From an uncultured Lachnospiraceae bacterium (lineage in GTDB: Bacteria; Bacillota; Clostridia; Lachnospirales; Lachnospiraceae): a DNA stretch of 22,297 nucleotides. Below the pieces are notes generated by a model that saw only the letters and a program-made list of their open reading frames with translations, was not told the DNA's origin and searched no databases. The stretch covers positions 1 to 22,297 of the forward strand of contig CAJLUP010000020.1 in the NCBI GenBank assembly GCA_905209865.1. The letters run 5' to 3'. Each line of letters begins with the position of its first letter. Positions within the stretch are counted from its first letter, which is position 1. Shown here in pieces: positions 1 to 7,381 of the stretch. The translations under genes and the position numbers were made by a program.

Positions 1-448
1 GACCGCCCGAAATTTCATACGGATATTTTTCAAGAAGCGCCGAAATCCCAAGTTCTTTTGCAATCGGCTGCAGCTTCGCATCCATATGCTTATAAGTCTC
101 TCCCTTTAACACAAGCGGGAGCAATATATTATCCTTTACGTTAAATGTATCAAGCAAATTAAATTCCTGAAAGACAAACCCAAGATTATCACGACGGAAC
201 TGAGCAATATCCTTATCTTTTATAGAAGATAAAGGTTTTCCATCAAGAAGGACTGTTCCTTCCGTCGGTTTATCAAGAGCCGCCATAATATTAAGAAGCG
301 TCGTCTTTCCTGAACCGCTCTCTCCCATAATCGCCACATATTCTCCTTCTTCCACCGAGAAGTTTACGCAGGATAACGCCTGCACCTGATTACCGCCAAA
401 ACGCGGTCTGTATATTTTCTTTAAATTCTTGACATCTAAAACTGCCAT
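1..448 (-). CDS. bceA: Bce-type peptide-resistance ABC transporter, ATP-binding subunit (partial, 3' end outside window)
   Basis: The first 149 residues of an ABC ATPase that would power a BceB-type permease in resistance to, and sensing of, cell-wall-active peptides. Visible are Walker A (GESGSGKTT, about residues 41-49), the Q-loop region (FVFQEFNLL) followed by the NVKDNILLPL stretch typical of BceA/MacB-like ATPases, and the start of the signature motif (ISGG) at the window edge. I chose the ATG at 448 rather than the in-frame ATG at 457, because the AGGAGG at 458-463 abuts the latter but lies nine bases from the former. The gene follows bceS, separated by a 117 bp gap containing its own regulated promoter. 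Assignment as BceA rests on sequence style plus the adjacent BceRS pair; the permease gene expected next is outside the window. Confidence 0.88.
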   Translation of the reverse strand, partial: MAVLDVKNLKKIYRPRFGGNQVQALSCVNFSVEEGEYVAIMGESGSGKTTLLNIMAALDKPTEGTVLLDGKPLSSIKDKDIAQFRRDNLGFVFQEFNLLDTFNVKDNILLPLVLKGETYKHMDAKLQPIAKELGISALLEKYPYEISGG

Positions 449-483
449 TTCATACATCCTCCTCTTTTTTACTTGATAGTGAA

Positions 484-489
484 AGTATA
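484..489 (-). promoter_or_regulatory. Candidate -10 element of the bceA promoter
   Basis: TATACT on the minus strand, about 36 bases upstream of the bceA start. At a 17 bp spacing the -35 position (507-512) reads TGTTGG, a poor match, so the promoter would be expected to need an activator. That fits the BceR box found just upstream. A 7 bp inverted repeat (CGGAATG/CATTCCG, about 500-531) lies between the box and the -10. Confidence 0.5.
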
Positions 490-520
490 GCAAAAGAGCC
501 GGAATGCCAACATCGAATTT

Positions 521-557
521 TGTGACATTCCGACCCGCCTATGTGACAAATTTGTAA
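521..557. promoter_or_regulatory. BceR-type binding site with a phased upstream half-site
   Basis: Positions 544-557 read TGACA-AATT-TGTAA, a perfect match to the inverted-repeat consensus TNACA-N4-TGTAA known for BceR-like response regulators. A second TGTGACA at 521-527 repeats the TGTGACA at 542-548 exactly 21 bp away, two helical turns, as expected for cooperative binding on one DNA face. The full site is centred roughly 60 bp upstream of the candidate bceA -10. The site is read directly; its use by the neighbouring BceR is inferred from position and consensus. Confidence 0.75.
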
Positions 558-565
558 GACCGCTT

Positions 566-1558
566 TTACTCAACTTCCAAAGGGTAAGATGACAGATCGA
601 TCGTAAACGTACTGCCTTCCCCGACTTTTGACTTCGCCGTCAGCTTATGCCCGAGTTTATCCGCAGCCGTCCTGCACAGATAGAGTCCGATTCCCGTCGA
701 TTTCTTATCAAGCCTTCCATTATAGCCGGTATACCCTTTTTCAAAGATACGCGGAAGATCTTCCTGAGAAATACCGATTCCGGTGTCCTGAATGCTTACC
801 AGTTTATTCTCTCCATCCACAACAATCGTCACGTTTCCGCCTGCTGTATACTTCACGGCGTTTGACAAAAGCTGTTCTATAATAAATACAAGCCACTTTT
901 CATCGGTAAGAACCCGGATATCTGTTCCTTCATAAACAAGTCTGAGCTTCCGTCTGATCATCTGCCCCGCATACTTTCGGATTGCTTTGCGAATGATATC
1001 GTCCAGAGGATATTCTTGGATCACAAGATCCGAAGCGTCCTGTCCAAGTCTCACATAGCAAAGCGCCATTTCCACATACTGTTCCACCCGGAATAACTCT
1101 CCGCTGATCTCTCTGTTGAGCGGAGTATCTTCCTGCTGAAGAAGCACACGCATTACCGCGATCGGAGCTTTAATCTGATGCACCCATGTAGCGTAATAGT
1201 CGTTCATATCTTTTCTGGCAGCCTGCCATTCTTCCCTTTGTTTTCTGTATTCGCCCTCTGCCTGAAGTAAGATTGCCTGATATTCCCGCTCCGTCATACA
1301 CTCCGGTTTCGGCAGGATTTCTGATACGATCCCGCCCATATCACAAATCTGACGAAGCTCATTATATCGTTTCTCCCTCTTTATATATCCTAAAACAAGA
1401 AAAAGAGCTCCAAACACAACCGTCACAAGGAACGGATATGCAGCCGCTTTCACGTCGACTCCGTACAAGATAAAACATACTGTAAAAATCCCGCCGCTTA
1501 ACAGCAGCCAGATCCACACATAACGGCAGTCATACAAATATCCAACAAATCGTTTCAT
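566..1558 (-). CDS. bceS: Bce-type intramembrane-sensing histidine kinase
   Basis: A 330-residue sensor kinase that autophosphorylates on histidine and passes phosphate to the adjacent response regulator, in partnership with a BceAB transporter that does the actual sensing. Two closely spaced transmembrane helices (about 12-33 and 39-58) with almost no extracellular loop are the hallmark of this class. The H-box is YYATWVHQIKAP with His127, the N-box LLSNAVKYT with Asn233, then G1 DTGIGI near 258, an F-box FEKGY and G2 STGIGL near 287. The frame stays open 36 codons further upstream, but that extension lies inside bceR; the ATG at 1558 follows the bceR stop by four bases and starts MKRFVGYLYD, a normal N-terminus for the family. 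Confidence 0.9.
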   Translation of the reverse strand: MKRFVGYLYDCRYVWIWLLLSGGIFTVCFILYGVDVKAAAYPFLVTVVFGALFLVLGYIKREKRYNELRQICDMGGIVSEILPKPECMTEREYQAILLQAEGEYRKQREEWQAARKDMNDYYATWVHQIKAPIAVMRVLLQQEDTPLNREISGELFRVEQYVEMALCYVRLGQDASDLVIQEYPLDDIIRKAIRKYAGQMIRRKLRLVYEGTDIRVLTDEKWLVFIIEQLLSNAVKYTAGGNVTIVVDGENKLVSIQDTGIGISQEDLPRIFEKGYTGYNGRLDKKSTGIGLYLCRTAADKLGHKLTAKSKVGEGSTFTIDLSSYPLEVE

Positions 1559-1562
1559 CCGC

Positions 1563-2252
1563 TCACCCGCCGTTTCGTTCCTGCCGGATAATATACCCTT
1601 CTCCGACTTTTGTAGAAATAAAATCCGTAAGCCCTGCTTTATCCAGTTTTCTTCGAAGCCGGGCAATATTTACCGTCAGTGTATTTTCTTCTATATAATT
1701 ATCTGTTTCCCACAAACGCGTCATCAGCGTGTCCCGACTTACAAGACGCCCTTTGTTCTCCATTAATGTCTGAAGGATTCGAAATTCATTTTTTGTCAGA
1801 TCGATTTTCTCTCCATTATAAGTAAGAGAAGCGTCATTCAAATTCAGAATCGCTCCCTGATGTTCAAGGACCGGTATCTTTCCCGACAGATCGTACGTTC
1901 TTCGCAAAACCGCCTGCACTTTCGCCGTCAACACACTCAGGTCAAAAGGCTTCGGAACGAAATCATCTCCTCCCATATTCACAGCCATGATAATATTCAT
2001 ATTATCAGCAGCCGAAGAAATAAAAATCACCGGCACATTCGACACTTTCCGAATCTCGCTGCACCAGTGGTATCCATTATAAAATGGCAGAGTAATGTCC
2101 ATAAGAACAAGATGTGGGTCATATTCCGCAAAAATTCCAAGTACGTTTTCAAAATCCTGAACGTACTGTGCGTCATTTCCCCACATCTTCATTTCTTTTT
2201 GAATTGCCTGCGCCATTGTTAAATCGTCTTCAATAATCAGTATCTTATACAT
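1563..2252 (-). CDS. bceR: Bce-type OmpR/PhoB-family response regulator
   Basis: A 229-residue DNA-binding response regulator. The receiver domain (1-120) has the acidic pocket near residues 8-10, the phosphoacceptor Asp52 in LVLMDITLP, and the switch lysine in VPKPF (about 101). The C-terminal winged helix (about 130-225) includes NEFRILQTLMENKG and ENTLTVNIARLRRKL. It is immediately upstream of bceS and 29 bases downstream of the acetyltransferase gene, so read-through from that gene is possible; no separate promoter is obvious in the 29 bp gap. A purine-rich GGGAG precedes the start. The matching binding site upstream of bceA supports a role in induction of the transporter. Confidence 0.9.
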   Translation of the reverse strand: MYKILIIEDDLTMAQAIQKEMKMWGNDAQYVQDFENVLGIFAEYDPHLVLMDITLPFYNGYHWCSEIRKVSNVPVIFISSAADNMNIIMAVNMGGDDFVPKPFDLSVLTAKVQAVLRRTYDLSGKIPVLEHQGAILNLNDASLTYNGEKIDLTKNEFRILQTLMENKGRLVSRDTLMTRLWETDNYIEENTLTVNIARLRRKLDKAGLTDFISTKVGEGYIIRQERNGG

Positions 2253-2281
2253 GCCGCCCGCTCCCTTTGCGTTCCCTTTGA

Positions 2282-2704
2282 TCAGTCAAGGATCTTCATC
2301 ATAAGATCGCCGTCTCCGCTTGTCGTAAATCCCGTCTTCTCATAGAACCCTTTCATCAGCTCCATATACTGCACCGGACCTGTATATCCAAGCGGCGCAA
2401 GTTCATAACCGACCGGGGAATAGATCAACGTGATCCCTTTCTTTCCGAGTTCGGTCACGATCTCATTCATACACGCCGTTCCGTAACCTTTCCCCCGCAG
2501 TCCGAAATCGGTCAGATAAAACTCGATGATCCTGACTTTCGTCCGGTTTTCCATCTCATATTCCATGTGAAAGACAGAAAGACCTTTTTCGTATACATCA
2601 ACCGTCTTAGGCATATACTTAAATTCCAGGATATGCCCGCTCTTATCCGTAAGATCAACTGCCCTGAAATATTCTTTTCTCAAATACACTACTAATTCTT
2701 CCAT
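2282..2704 (-). CDS. GNAT-family N-acetyltransferase
   Basis: A 140-residue protein with the acetyl-CoA-binding motif A of GNAT enzymes: EFYLTDFGLRGKGYGTACMN, where RGKGYG (residues 70-75) is the R/Q-x-x-G-x-G/A pyrophosphate loop. The C-terminal FYEKTGFTTSG resembles the usual end of the fold (the 'F-Y-x-K-x-G-F' segment). The substrate cannot be predicted. Its ATG directly abuts the TAG stop of the preceding SseB-family gene, with no free base between, so the two are likely translationally coupled; the ribosome binding site inside the end of that gene is weak (purine-rich AAAGAGAG). Confidence 0.75.
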   Translation of the reverse strand: MEELVVYLRKEYFRAVDLTDKSGHILEFKYMPKTVDVYEKGLSVFHMEYEMENRTKVRIIEFYLTDFGLRGKGYGTACMNEIVTELGKKGITLIYSPVGYELAPLGYTGPVQYMELMKGFYEKTGFTTSGDGDLMMKILD

Positions 2705-3463
2705 CTACTCTCTCTTTCCCTGCGCCACCTGAAGCTGCACGTTTACTCCGAGCGGATTCAGCACAACGCCTTTTACATCTTCTAACAGCAATTCCGCGAT
2801 CTTCGTTCCCGGAACAACTGCAGATCTGACAGGTCTTCCCTTTGTAAACTTTTGAAATTCCAGCATATCAGTAAAAACCGGCTGGTACAGCGTACCGTCT
2901 TTCTGTTTCAAAATCGGAATCTGACCGTTCTCCTCAACCGGGATCAAAAATGTTCCCTTCCCGTAATGAGCAAGAAGCTCTTCCTGTAATTCTTTTAACT
3001 CTTCTGTCATCTGCGGCTCGGCCTGTTTTCTCATCTCCTGCATAAAATAAGCCGCCGTCAGATGAAGCGCCGGATTTTCAACGATCTGTTTCCCTTCGGG
3101 AAGATCTTTCGGTATATTTCTTGTCACCAGATCAGAAAGCTGAACTTTAATCTCCATATCTGTTCCGCTGTTGACGTTCAGCGCGTTCACTCCCATTGTA
3201 TACAAACTCGTGTAAAATGCAAGCAGCTGCTGCTGTGCAAGTTTCGCCACCGCGCTCACATATTTTTCTTCAAGAAGTTTCCTTGCTTTGTCCTTTGCGT
3301 CATCCATCTGATAATAAAGAAAGATCTCATCATCAAACGTCTCGTCATCACATTTTACGAACGGCAATTTTGTCGCCGCCGACATAATAACATATAATTC
3401 TCCCGGATTACGCAGAGCCGCCAACGTCTCCTGTTTTGTCACTTTTGTTTCTTTCTCGCTCAT
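2705..3463 (-). CDS. SseB-family protein
   Basis: A 252-residue cytoplasmic protein whose second half carries an SseB N-terminal-type domain: FLIPVEENGQIPILKQKDG, then YQPVFTDMLEFQKF and a closing VKGVVLNPLGVNVQL. The first half (about 1-130) has a separate segment with little I recognise. SseB was named for serine sensitivity in E. coli; the molecular role in Bacillota is unknown. There is no signal peptide or membrane segment. The start is preceded by a purine-rich stretch (AAGGAAAAG) about ten bases upstream. The frame remains open upstream of the ATG towards dgkA but has no usable start there. Confidence 0.7.
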   Translation of the reverse strand: MSEKETKVTKQETLAALRNPGELYVIMSAATKLPFVKCDDETFDDEIFLYYQMDDAKDKARKLLEEKYVSAVAKLAQQQLLAFYTSLYTMGVNALNVNSGTDMEIKVQLSDLVTRNIPKDLPEGKQIVENPALHLTAAYFMQEMRKQAEPQMTEELKELQEELLAHYGKGTFLIPVEENGQIPILKQKDGTLYQPVFTDMLEFQKFTKGRPVRSAVVPGTKIAELLLEDVKGVVLNPLGVNVQLQVAQGKRE

Positions 3464-3566
3464 TTTCAGCTTTTCCTTTCCTGTCTTCTCTCCTTTAGTC
3501 TGATCCGATACATCCCGTATCTGTTCACGCCAATGCTCGATCCCATTTATTTTACCACATGTCCGG

Positions 3567-3959
3567 TCACAACTCCATCAATTCCAGCAAATATGGTATA
3601 AAAATAATACAGCCGATAATCGCGGCTGCAATCGCCGACACAAGCACCGCCCCTGCCGCTGTATCTTTTGCGATCTTTGCCAATGGCTTCTTTTCCTCCG
3701 TCACAAGATCCACAACCGCTTCGACCGCCGTATTCACAAGTTCCAGCGACAGGATCAATCCAAACAGCAACAGACAGATACACCACTCGACCGGTTTTAT
3801 ATGAAGGAACGTCCCAGCCGCAGTCACCGCAATGACTGCAAGACAATGAATCTTCATATTCCGCTCTTTTCGGATACCTGTCCAAATTCCCTCAAAAGCA
3901 TATCCGAAACTTTCATGCAGCGGATTTTTCCTTCCGTTTCTATCTTTTTCTTTTTCCAT
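3567..3959 (-). CDS. dgkA: Diacylglycerol/undecaprenol kinase family membrane protein
   Basis: A 130-residue integral membrane lipid kinase. In Gram-positive bacteria this family (DgkA/UdpK) usually phosphorylates undecaprenol, returning it to the cell-wall lipid carrier pool. The diagnostic motif ELVNTAVEAVVDL (about 73-85, with the E-x-x-N-T-A-x-E core) and the KDTAAGAVL helix (about 98-106) are intact, and three hydrophobic helices are visible near 38-53, 56-77 and 100-124. I moved the start from the first possible codon at 4010 to the ATG at 3959, which follows an AGGTG ribosome binding site and lies 16 bases after the ubiB stop. Substrate choice between diacylglycerol and undecaprenol is inferred from the phylum, not read from the sequence. 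Confidence 0.88.
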   Translation of the reverse strand: MEKEKDRNGRKNPLHESFGYAFEGIWTGIRKERNMKIHCLAVIAVTAAGTFLHIKPVEWCICLLLFGLILSLELVNTAVEAVVDLVTEEKKPLAKIAKDTAAGAVLVSAIAAAIIGCIIFIPYLLELMEL

Positions 3960-3975
3960 TGATCTGCACCTGATT

Positions 3976-5559
3976 CTATTTTTTCGAAAGAATGTGTTTA
4001 ATAAATACATACAGTACGATCAGAAATGCAAGAATATATCCGAATGCTCCGATTGCCGGAATGCCGAGTATCTTCGGACTCATATCTGTCGTACAGATAA
4101 TACTGGAACTGATCAGAAGCGCCATGACCCACAGTCCCATAACAATATTTCTCACGAGACGCCTCAGCAATACTGCAAGATCATCTGACGCCCGCAGGTC
4201 AAGATTAATCTTCGCCTGTCCTTTCAGATATCCCGCCATCATATCCGACACCATTGACGGAATGTCCAACGCCTTCCGCATCGACTTCACCGCACTTTTC
4301 CCGCTGCTTTTCAGTTCCTTCTTCCAGTCAAAATTCCTGAAAAACTCTCCCGAAATACGTGCCGCCGCAATCTCTGTCATATTAATCTCAGGCGCGATCG
4401 CCGCCAAAACCCCTTCCATATGCGTCAGACCTCTCGCCAAAAGTGTCAGTCCGTGAGGCATTCTGATCTTATTGATCTTCATTACATCCATCAGATCCAT
4501 CGTAACTTCGCCGACATTGATCTTGCCCATATCTTCATGACTGTACTTCAGCATCAACCCTTCGATTCCCTCATAAAGCGCTCTTTGATCCGGGCGTTCT
4601 TTAAACTCTCCAAGACCGAGTACCGCCTGCTGAATCAGTCCGATATCGTTCAAAGCAATTCCTTCGATCGCTTTTCCAAGCATCTCCCTGTCATGCTCCG
4701 TAAGACGCCCCATCATTCCCATGTCGATCCATATGATCTTGCCGTCCCGTATCTTTACATTGCCGGAATGGGGATCAGCATGGAAAAAACCGTCGTCCAT
4801 AACCTGCTTAATATAATTATCAACAAGCTTGCTTCCGATCTCCTTCAGATCATATCCTTCTTCCTTCAGCCGCTCTTTATCATCAATGTCACAGCCGTCG
4901 ATGTACTCCATAACAAGCACATGAACTGTTGTAAACTGTTGATATAGTTTTGGAGTTCCGACAAAATGAACCTCCCGGTTCCTTCTGGCAAACTCCTCCA
5001 TGTTAGATGCCTCTGTAAGAAAGTTCATCTCATCTCTCGTCACCGACCAGAGCTCATCCAAAACAAGATCAAAATCCGCCATATTCTTCAGGCTGACCGG
5101 AGGCATCAATTTCACTGCCTTTCGAAGAAGTTCGATATCCCGCGCCATCTTTTCGTAGATTCCCCTGCGCTGGACTTTTACAACAACTTCTTCTCCGCTC
5201 TTCAACACTGCCCTGTGCACCTGCGCGATCGATGCCGAACCTTGCGGAGTCTCATTTATATAAGAAAAAACTCTTCTCCACGACCGCCCATAAGATTCTT
5301 CTATAACCGACAGCACTTCCTCGAACGCCATAGGCTTTACATCTGAACAAAGCTGCATCAATTCATCACAGTACCGTTTCGGCAGGATATCCGAATGCAT
5401 CGCCATGATCTGTCCGAGTTTGATAAACGTCGGTCCCAGATCTTCCAGTATTTCCCGAAGTTTTACAGGCGTTACGCCTTTTGTAATATTATGTTTGCGG
5501 AGCACCGCCATAATTTCCTTCAGTCTGGAATTATATTCCATCGGTTCTATACTACTCAT
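3976..5559 (-). CDS. UbiB/AarF (ABC1) family atypical kinase-like protein
   Basis: A 527-residue member of the UbiB/ADCK family, protein-kinase-like ATPases linked to isoprenoid lipid metabolism. Key family features are present: the KxGQ motif (KLGQ, residues 47-50), the Ala-rich loop GSASIAQVH (107-115), the ATP-binding lysine in VVVKVQ (128), the catalytic HADPHSGN (260-267) and a metal-binding DMG (279-281). Two C-terminal transmembrane helices (about 468-490 and 497-522) would anchor it to the membrane. It begins two bases after the stop of the phasin-like gene. The organism is probably an anaerobe with no obvious ubiquinone pathway here, so the substrate lipid is unknown; neighbouring dgkA, another isoprenoid/lipid kinase, is suggestive. 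Confidence 0.9.
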   Translation of the reverse strand: MSSIEPMEYNSRLKEIMAVLRKHNITKGVTPVKLREILEDLGPTFIKLGQIMAMHSDILPKRYCDELMQLCSDVKPMAFEEVLSVIEESYGRSWRRVFSYINETPQGSASIAQVHRAVLKSGEEVVVKVQRRGIYEKMARDIELLRKAVKLMPPVSLKNMADFDLVLDELWSVTRDEMNFLTEASNMEEFARRNREVHFVGTPKLYQQFTTVHVLVMEYIDGCDIDDKERLKEEGYDLKEIGSKLVDNYIKQVMDDGFFHADPHSGNVKIRDGKIIWIDMGMMGRLTEHDREMLGKAIEGIALNDIGLIQQAVLGLGEFKERPDQRALYEGIEGLMLKYSHEDMGKINVGEVTMDLMDVMKINKIRMPHGLTLLARGLTHMEGVLAAIAPEINMTEIAAARISGEFFRNFDWKKELKSSGKSAVKSMRKALDIPSMVSDMMAGYLKGQAKINLDLRASDDLAVLLRRLVRNIVMGLWVMALLISSSIICTTDMSPKILGIPAIGAFGYILAFLIVLYVFIKHILSKK

Positions 5560-5561
5560 AA

Positions 5562-5885
5562 TTACGCTTCATCTTCCGCAGTTTCCGCAGCCTCTTCTTT
5601 TTTTTGGATCTGTTCTTTCAGCGCTGCGATCTGCTCCGGCGTCATCTTATCGAGAATATCTGACAGTTCTTCCGCCGTTGCCGGTTTCAATGCATTCACT
5701 TTCTCCTTCACCGTCGTTTTCACGTTGTGCTTCAGCTCTTCGTTCAGAACTTTCCCCTGCTCTACTGTCAGTTCTCCCTTTTCTACCATCTCTTCCAGAA
5801 GATCCTTCGACTTTTCGGCTGTAACCGCAACCGCTCCGATGCCTGCCAAAAAGATCTTTTTCAAATTATCGCTCAATTTATCCAT
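5562..5885 (-). CDS. Phasin-like / PHA-synthesis-regulator-like coiled-coil protein
   Basis: A 107-residue, highly charged, helical protein. The N-terminus (LKKIFLAGIGAVAVTAEKSK) matches the start of the phasin-superfamily proteins that often accompany AarF/UbiB genes in Bacillota; the middle (LLEEMVEKGELTVEQGKVLNEEL) is typical of that group and the C-terminus (EQIQKKEEAAETAEDEA) is an acidic coil. No PHA synthase is visible, so a storage-granule role is not supported here; a partner of the UbiB protein is more likely from the adjacency (two-base gap). The AAAGGAG at about 5901-5907 lies rather far (13 bases) from the ATG; an in-frame ATT six bases upstream would be better spaced, but I keep the ATG. 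Confidence 0.72.
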   Translation of the reverse strand: MDKLSDNLKKIFLAGIGAVAVTAEKSKDLLEEMVEKGELTVEQGKVLNEELKHNVKTTVKEKVNALKPATAEELSDILDKMTPEQIAALKEQIQKKEEAAETAEDEA

Positions 5886-5959
5886 ACCAATGATTCAACT
5901 CCTTTCATCTGCCTGTTCACCTGCTGTTTTGTTTCTATAACTTCTTCCAAATCCGTCTT

Positions 5960-6517
5960 CTAAGATTCTTTCTCATTTGATTCCTGTGAACCATATTTTC
6001 CCTTATATCGTTCGATCGACTCTTCGATGATCTTCACTGCGCCAAGCGCGCCTTCAAACTCGTCCACTGCCGTCTTCTTTCCTTCCAGATCTTTATATAC
6101 GGTAAAGAAATGTTTGATCTCTTCAAAAATATGTTTCGGAAGTTCTGAAATATCCGTATACACTTCATATGTCGGATCCGCCCACGGGATGGCTATGATC
6201 TTCTCATCGCCTGCTCCTCCGTCTGTCATCTTCATAACTCCGATCGGATAGCATCTTACAAGAGTCAGCGGCTCAAGCGGCTCTGAACACATTACAAGTA
6301 CGTCAAGCGGATCGCCGTCATCACCGAGGGTTCTCGGGATAAAACCATAATTCATCGGATAATGCGTCGATGTATACAAAATACGATCAAGGATAATATA
6401 TCCTGTTTCCTTATCCAGCTCATATTTTTTCTTGCTTCCTTTCGAAATCTCGATCACAGAGATAAAATCTGTCGGAAAAATCCTCTCTTCACTAATGTCA
6501 TGCCATATGCTTCCCAT
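5960..6517 (-). CDS. ppa: Inorganic pyrophosphatase, family I
   Basis: A 185-residue soluble enzyme hydrolysing pyrophosphate to two phosphates, pulling biosynthetic reactions forward. The family I signature DGDPLD (67-72) is intact, as is THYPMNYGFIPRT (51-63) before it. The start at 6517 is chosen because GAGGAGG lies six bases upstream; the longer reading from 6571 has no support. The gene could be the first of a run leading into the phasin-like, ubiB and dgkA genes, separated from the next by 74 bp without a visible terminator. Pyrophosphate is also released in isoprenoid synthesis, but a link to the neighbours is only speculation. Confidence 0.92.
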   Translation of the reverse strand: MGSIWHDISEERIFPTDFISVIEISKGSKKKYELDKETGYIILDRILYTSTHYPMNYGFIPRTLGDDGDPLDVLVMCSEPLEPLTLVRCYPIGVMKMTDGGAGDEKIIAIPWADPTYEVYTDISELPKHIFEEIKHFFTVYKDLEGKKTAVDEFEGALGAVKIIEESIERYKGKYGSQESNEKES

Positions 6518-6627
6518 AATAACCTCCTCACTATCTCCGCATATCAGATACGGTCTGCCATCGCAGAACACATCCGAACCATTTCTCTTTTCCGCGGAAA
6601 TATCCTGTTTAAATTCATACTATGATT

Positions 6628-7074
6628 TTACCTCTTTCCGTCGATTCCGTCCAGTATTATATCGCCGTCACGATAACGAATCTGAAACAATTCCTCTTTT
6701 TTCCCGATCTCTTCCCGTTTTAAATACACATGAAAACAGACTTCCTCCGCCTTCCCGCCGAAATCCATTGAAAGCCTTGTCGTATAAAATGAATTTTCTT
6801 CGTATTTTTGTATTACCTCTTCTGCAAAAGCTTCATAATCTTCAATTCCACTGCAATTTGCAACGACTGTCAGATCATAAGTATGATTTTCGCGCCGGCT
6901 TGCCACAACATCAGGAACATTATATCCCCCGCTTCTTTGCGTGTTCTCATCCCTCTCCTGCACACATCGCCGCATTTGTATTACAATACACAAAACCGCG
7001 GCTGCACAAAGAAGTCCCCTCCACAAATATGCTCCGTAACCTTTCTTTTTTTTCTCCTCGCTTTTCTGCTTCAT
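6628..7074 (-). CDS. Hypothetical membrane-anchored protein
   Basis: A 148-residue protein I do not recognise. It has a lysine-rich cytoplasmic start (MKQKSEEKKKK), one transmembrane helix (about 17-35, WRGLLCAAAVLCIVIQM), then an approximately 110-residue domain outside the membrane with mixed beta-like segments (YDLTVVANC, EVCFHVYLKRE, ELFQIRYRDGDIIL). An AGGTG ribosome binding site precedes the ATG by seven bases. It sits alone behind a near-consensus promoter that is bracketed by long inverted repeats (see 7106-7176), which suggests tight control. The next gene on the strand (ppa) starts about 110 bp further on. No catalytic motif is apparent. Confidence 0.7.
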   Translation of the reverse strand: MKQKSEEKKKKGYGAYLWRGLLCAAAVLCIVIQMRRCVQERDENTQRSGGYNVPDVVASRRENHTYDLTVVANCSGIEDYEAFAEEVIQKYEENSFYTTRLSMDFGGKAEEVCFHVYLKREEIGKKEELFQIRYRDGDIILDGIDGKR

Positions 7075-7105
7075 TTCGCATCACCTGTCTTTTTTGTCGT
7101 TTTTT

Positions 7106-7176
7106 GTCTCACTTTTACAACCGATTATATCGTCTGGCAACCTCGAAATCAAGAAGATCGGTTGAAAAAACGAGAC
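7106..7176 (-). promoter_or_regulatory. Promoter flanked by 20 bp inverted repeats (operator pair)
   Basis: On the minus strand TTGATT (7152-7147) and TATAAT (7129-7124) are spaced by exactly 17 bp, a near-consensus promoter for the 6628-7074 gene. Two arms flank it: 7106-7125 (GTCTCACTTTTACAACCGAT on the plus strand) and 7157-7176, whose reverse complement matches at 17 of 20 positions. One arm overlaps the -10, the other lies just upstream of the -35, so a bound protein would block RNA polymerase, possibly with looping. The left arm recurs almost unchanged at 16136-16157 next to an XRE regulator gene. Confidence 0.72.
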
Positions 7177-7290
7177 AGCTCCCGGCATTTACAACAGACC
7201 AAAGTCTGACTGCGAAGCAAAGAATCCGCTCATGTAAGTATGCATCCTCAAAAGGATTTTCATTACACAAAAAATGAAATCACAAAAATT

Positions 7291-7319
7291 ACAGCCAGGC
7301 TTTCGAAAAGTCTGGCTGT
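7291..7319. terminator. Strong hairpin, probable bidirectional terminator
   Basis: ACAGCCAGGCTT pairs with AAGTCTGGCTGT (12 bp, one G-U) around a five-base loop. On the minus strand it is followed by AATTTTTG, on the plus strand by TTTATTATTC, so it can end transcription in either direction. It lies downstream of the toxin-antitoxin relic (minus) and isolates the operator-controlled promoter at 7106-7176 from it. Apart from this hairpin and the promoter element, the stretch 7075-7381 shows no gene. Confidence 0.75.
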
Positions 7320-7351
7320 TTATTATTCTTTCTCGCAAATAAATCCTTGTC

Positions 7352-7371
7352 ACTATACATTTTTGTATAGT
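7352..7371. repeat. Perfect 7 bp inverted repeat
   Basis: ACTATAC, six bases (ATTTTT), then GTATAGT. It lies just past the stop of the relic at 7382. It may be an operator left from a lost gene or a weak hairpin; nothing else supports a role. Confidence 0.4.
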
Positions 7372-7381
7372 CGTTATGGTT

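Noticed and set aside
3466..3546. 26-codon minus-strand frame between dgkA and the SseB-family gene, and an open upstream extension of the SseB-family frame
   Set aside because: The short frame has no ribosome binding site and no recognisable product. The extension contains no ATG, GTG or TTG, so the annotated ATG at 3463 remains the best start.
6589..6600. Perfect 12 bp palindrome TTTCCGCGGAAA upstream of ppa
   Set aside because: It is short, single and not phased with any clear promoter; it may be an operator but nothing else supports it.
6432..7277. Long plus-strand open frame (281 codons) across ppa, the 6628 gene and the operator region
   Set aside because: It reads antisense through two convincing minus-strand genes, has no ribosome binding site, and its protein is rich in Ser, Arg, His and Leu without any family feature, as expected of a shadow frame.
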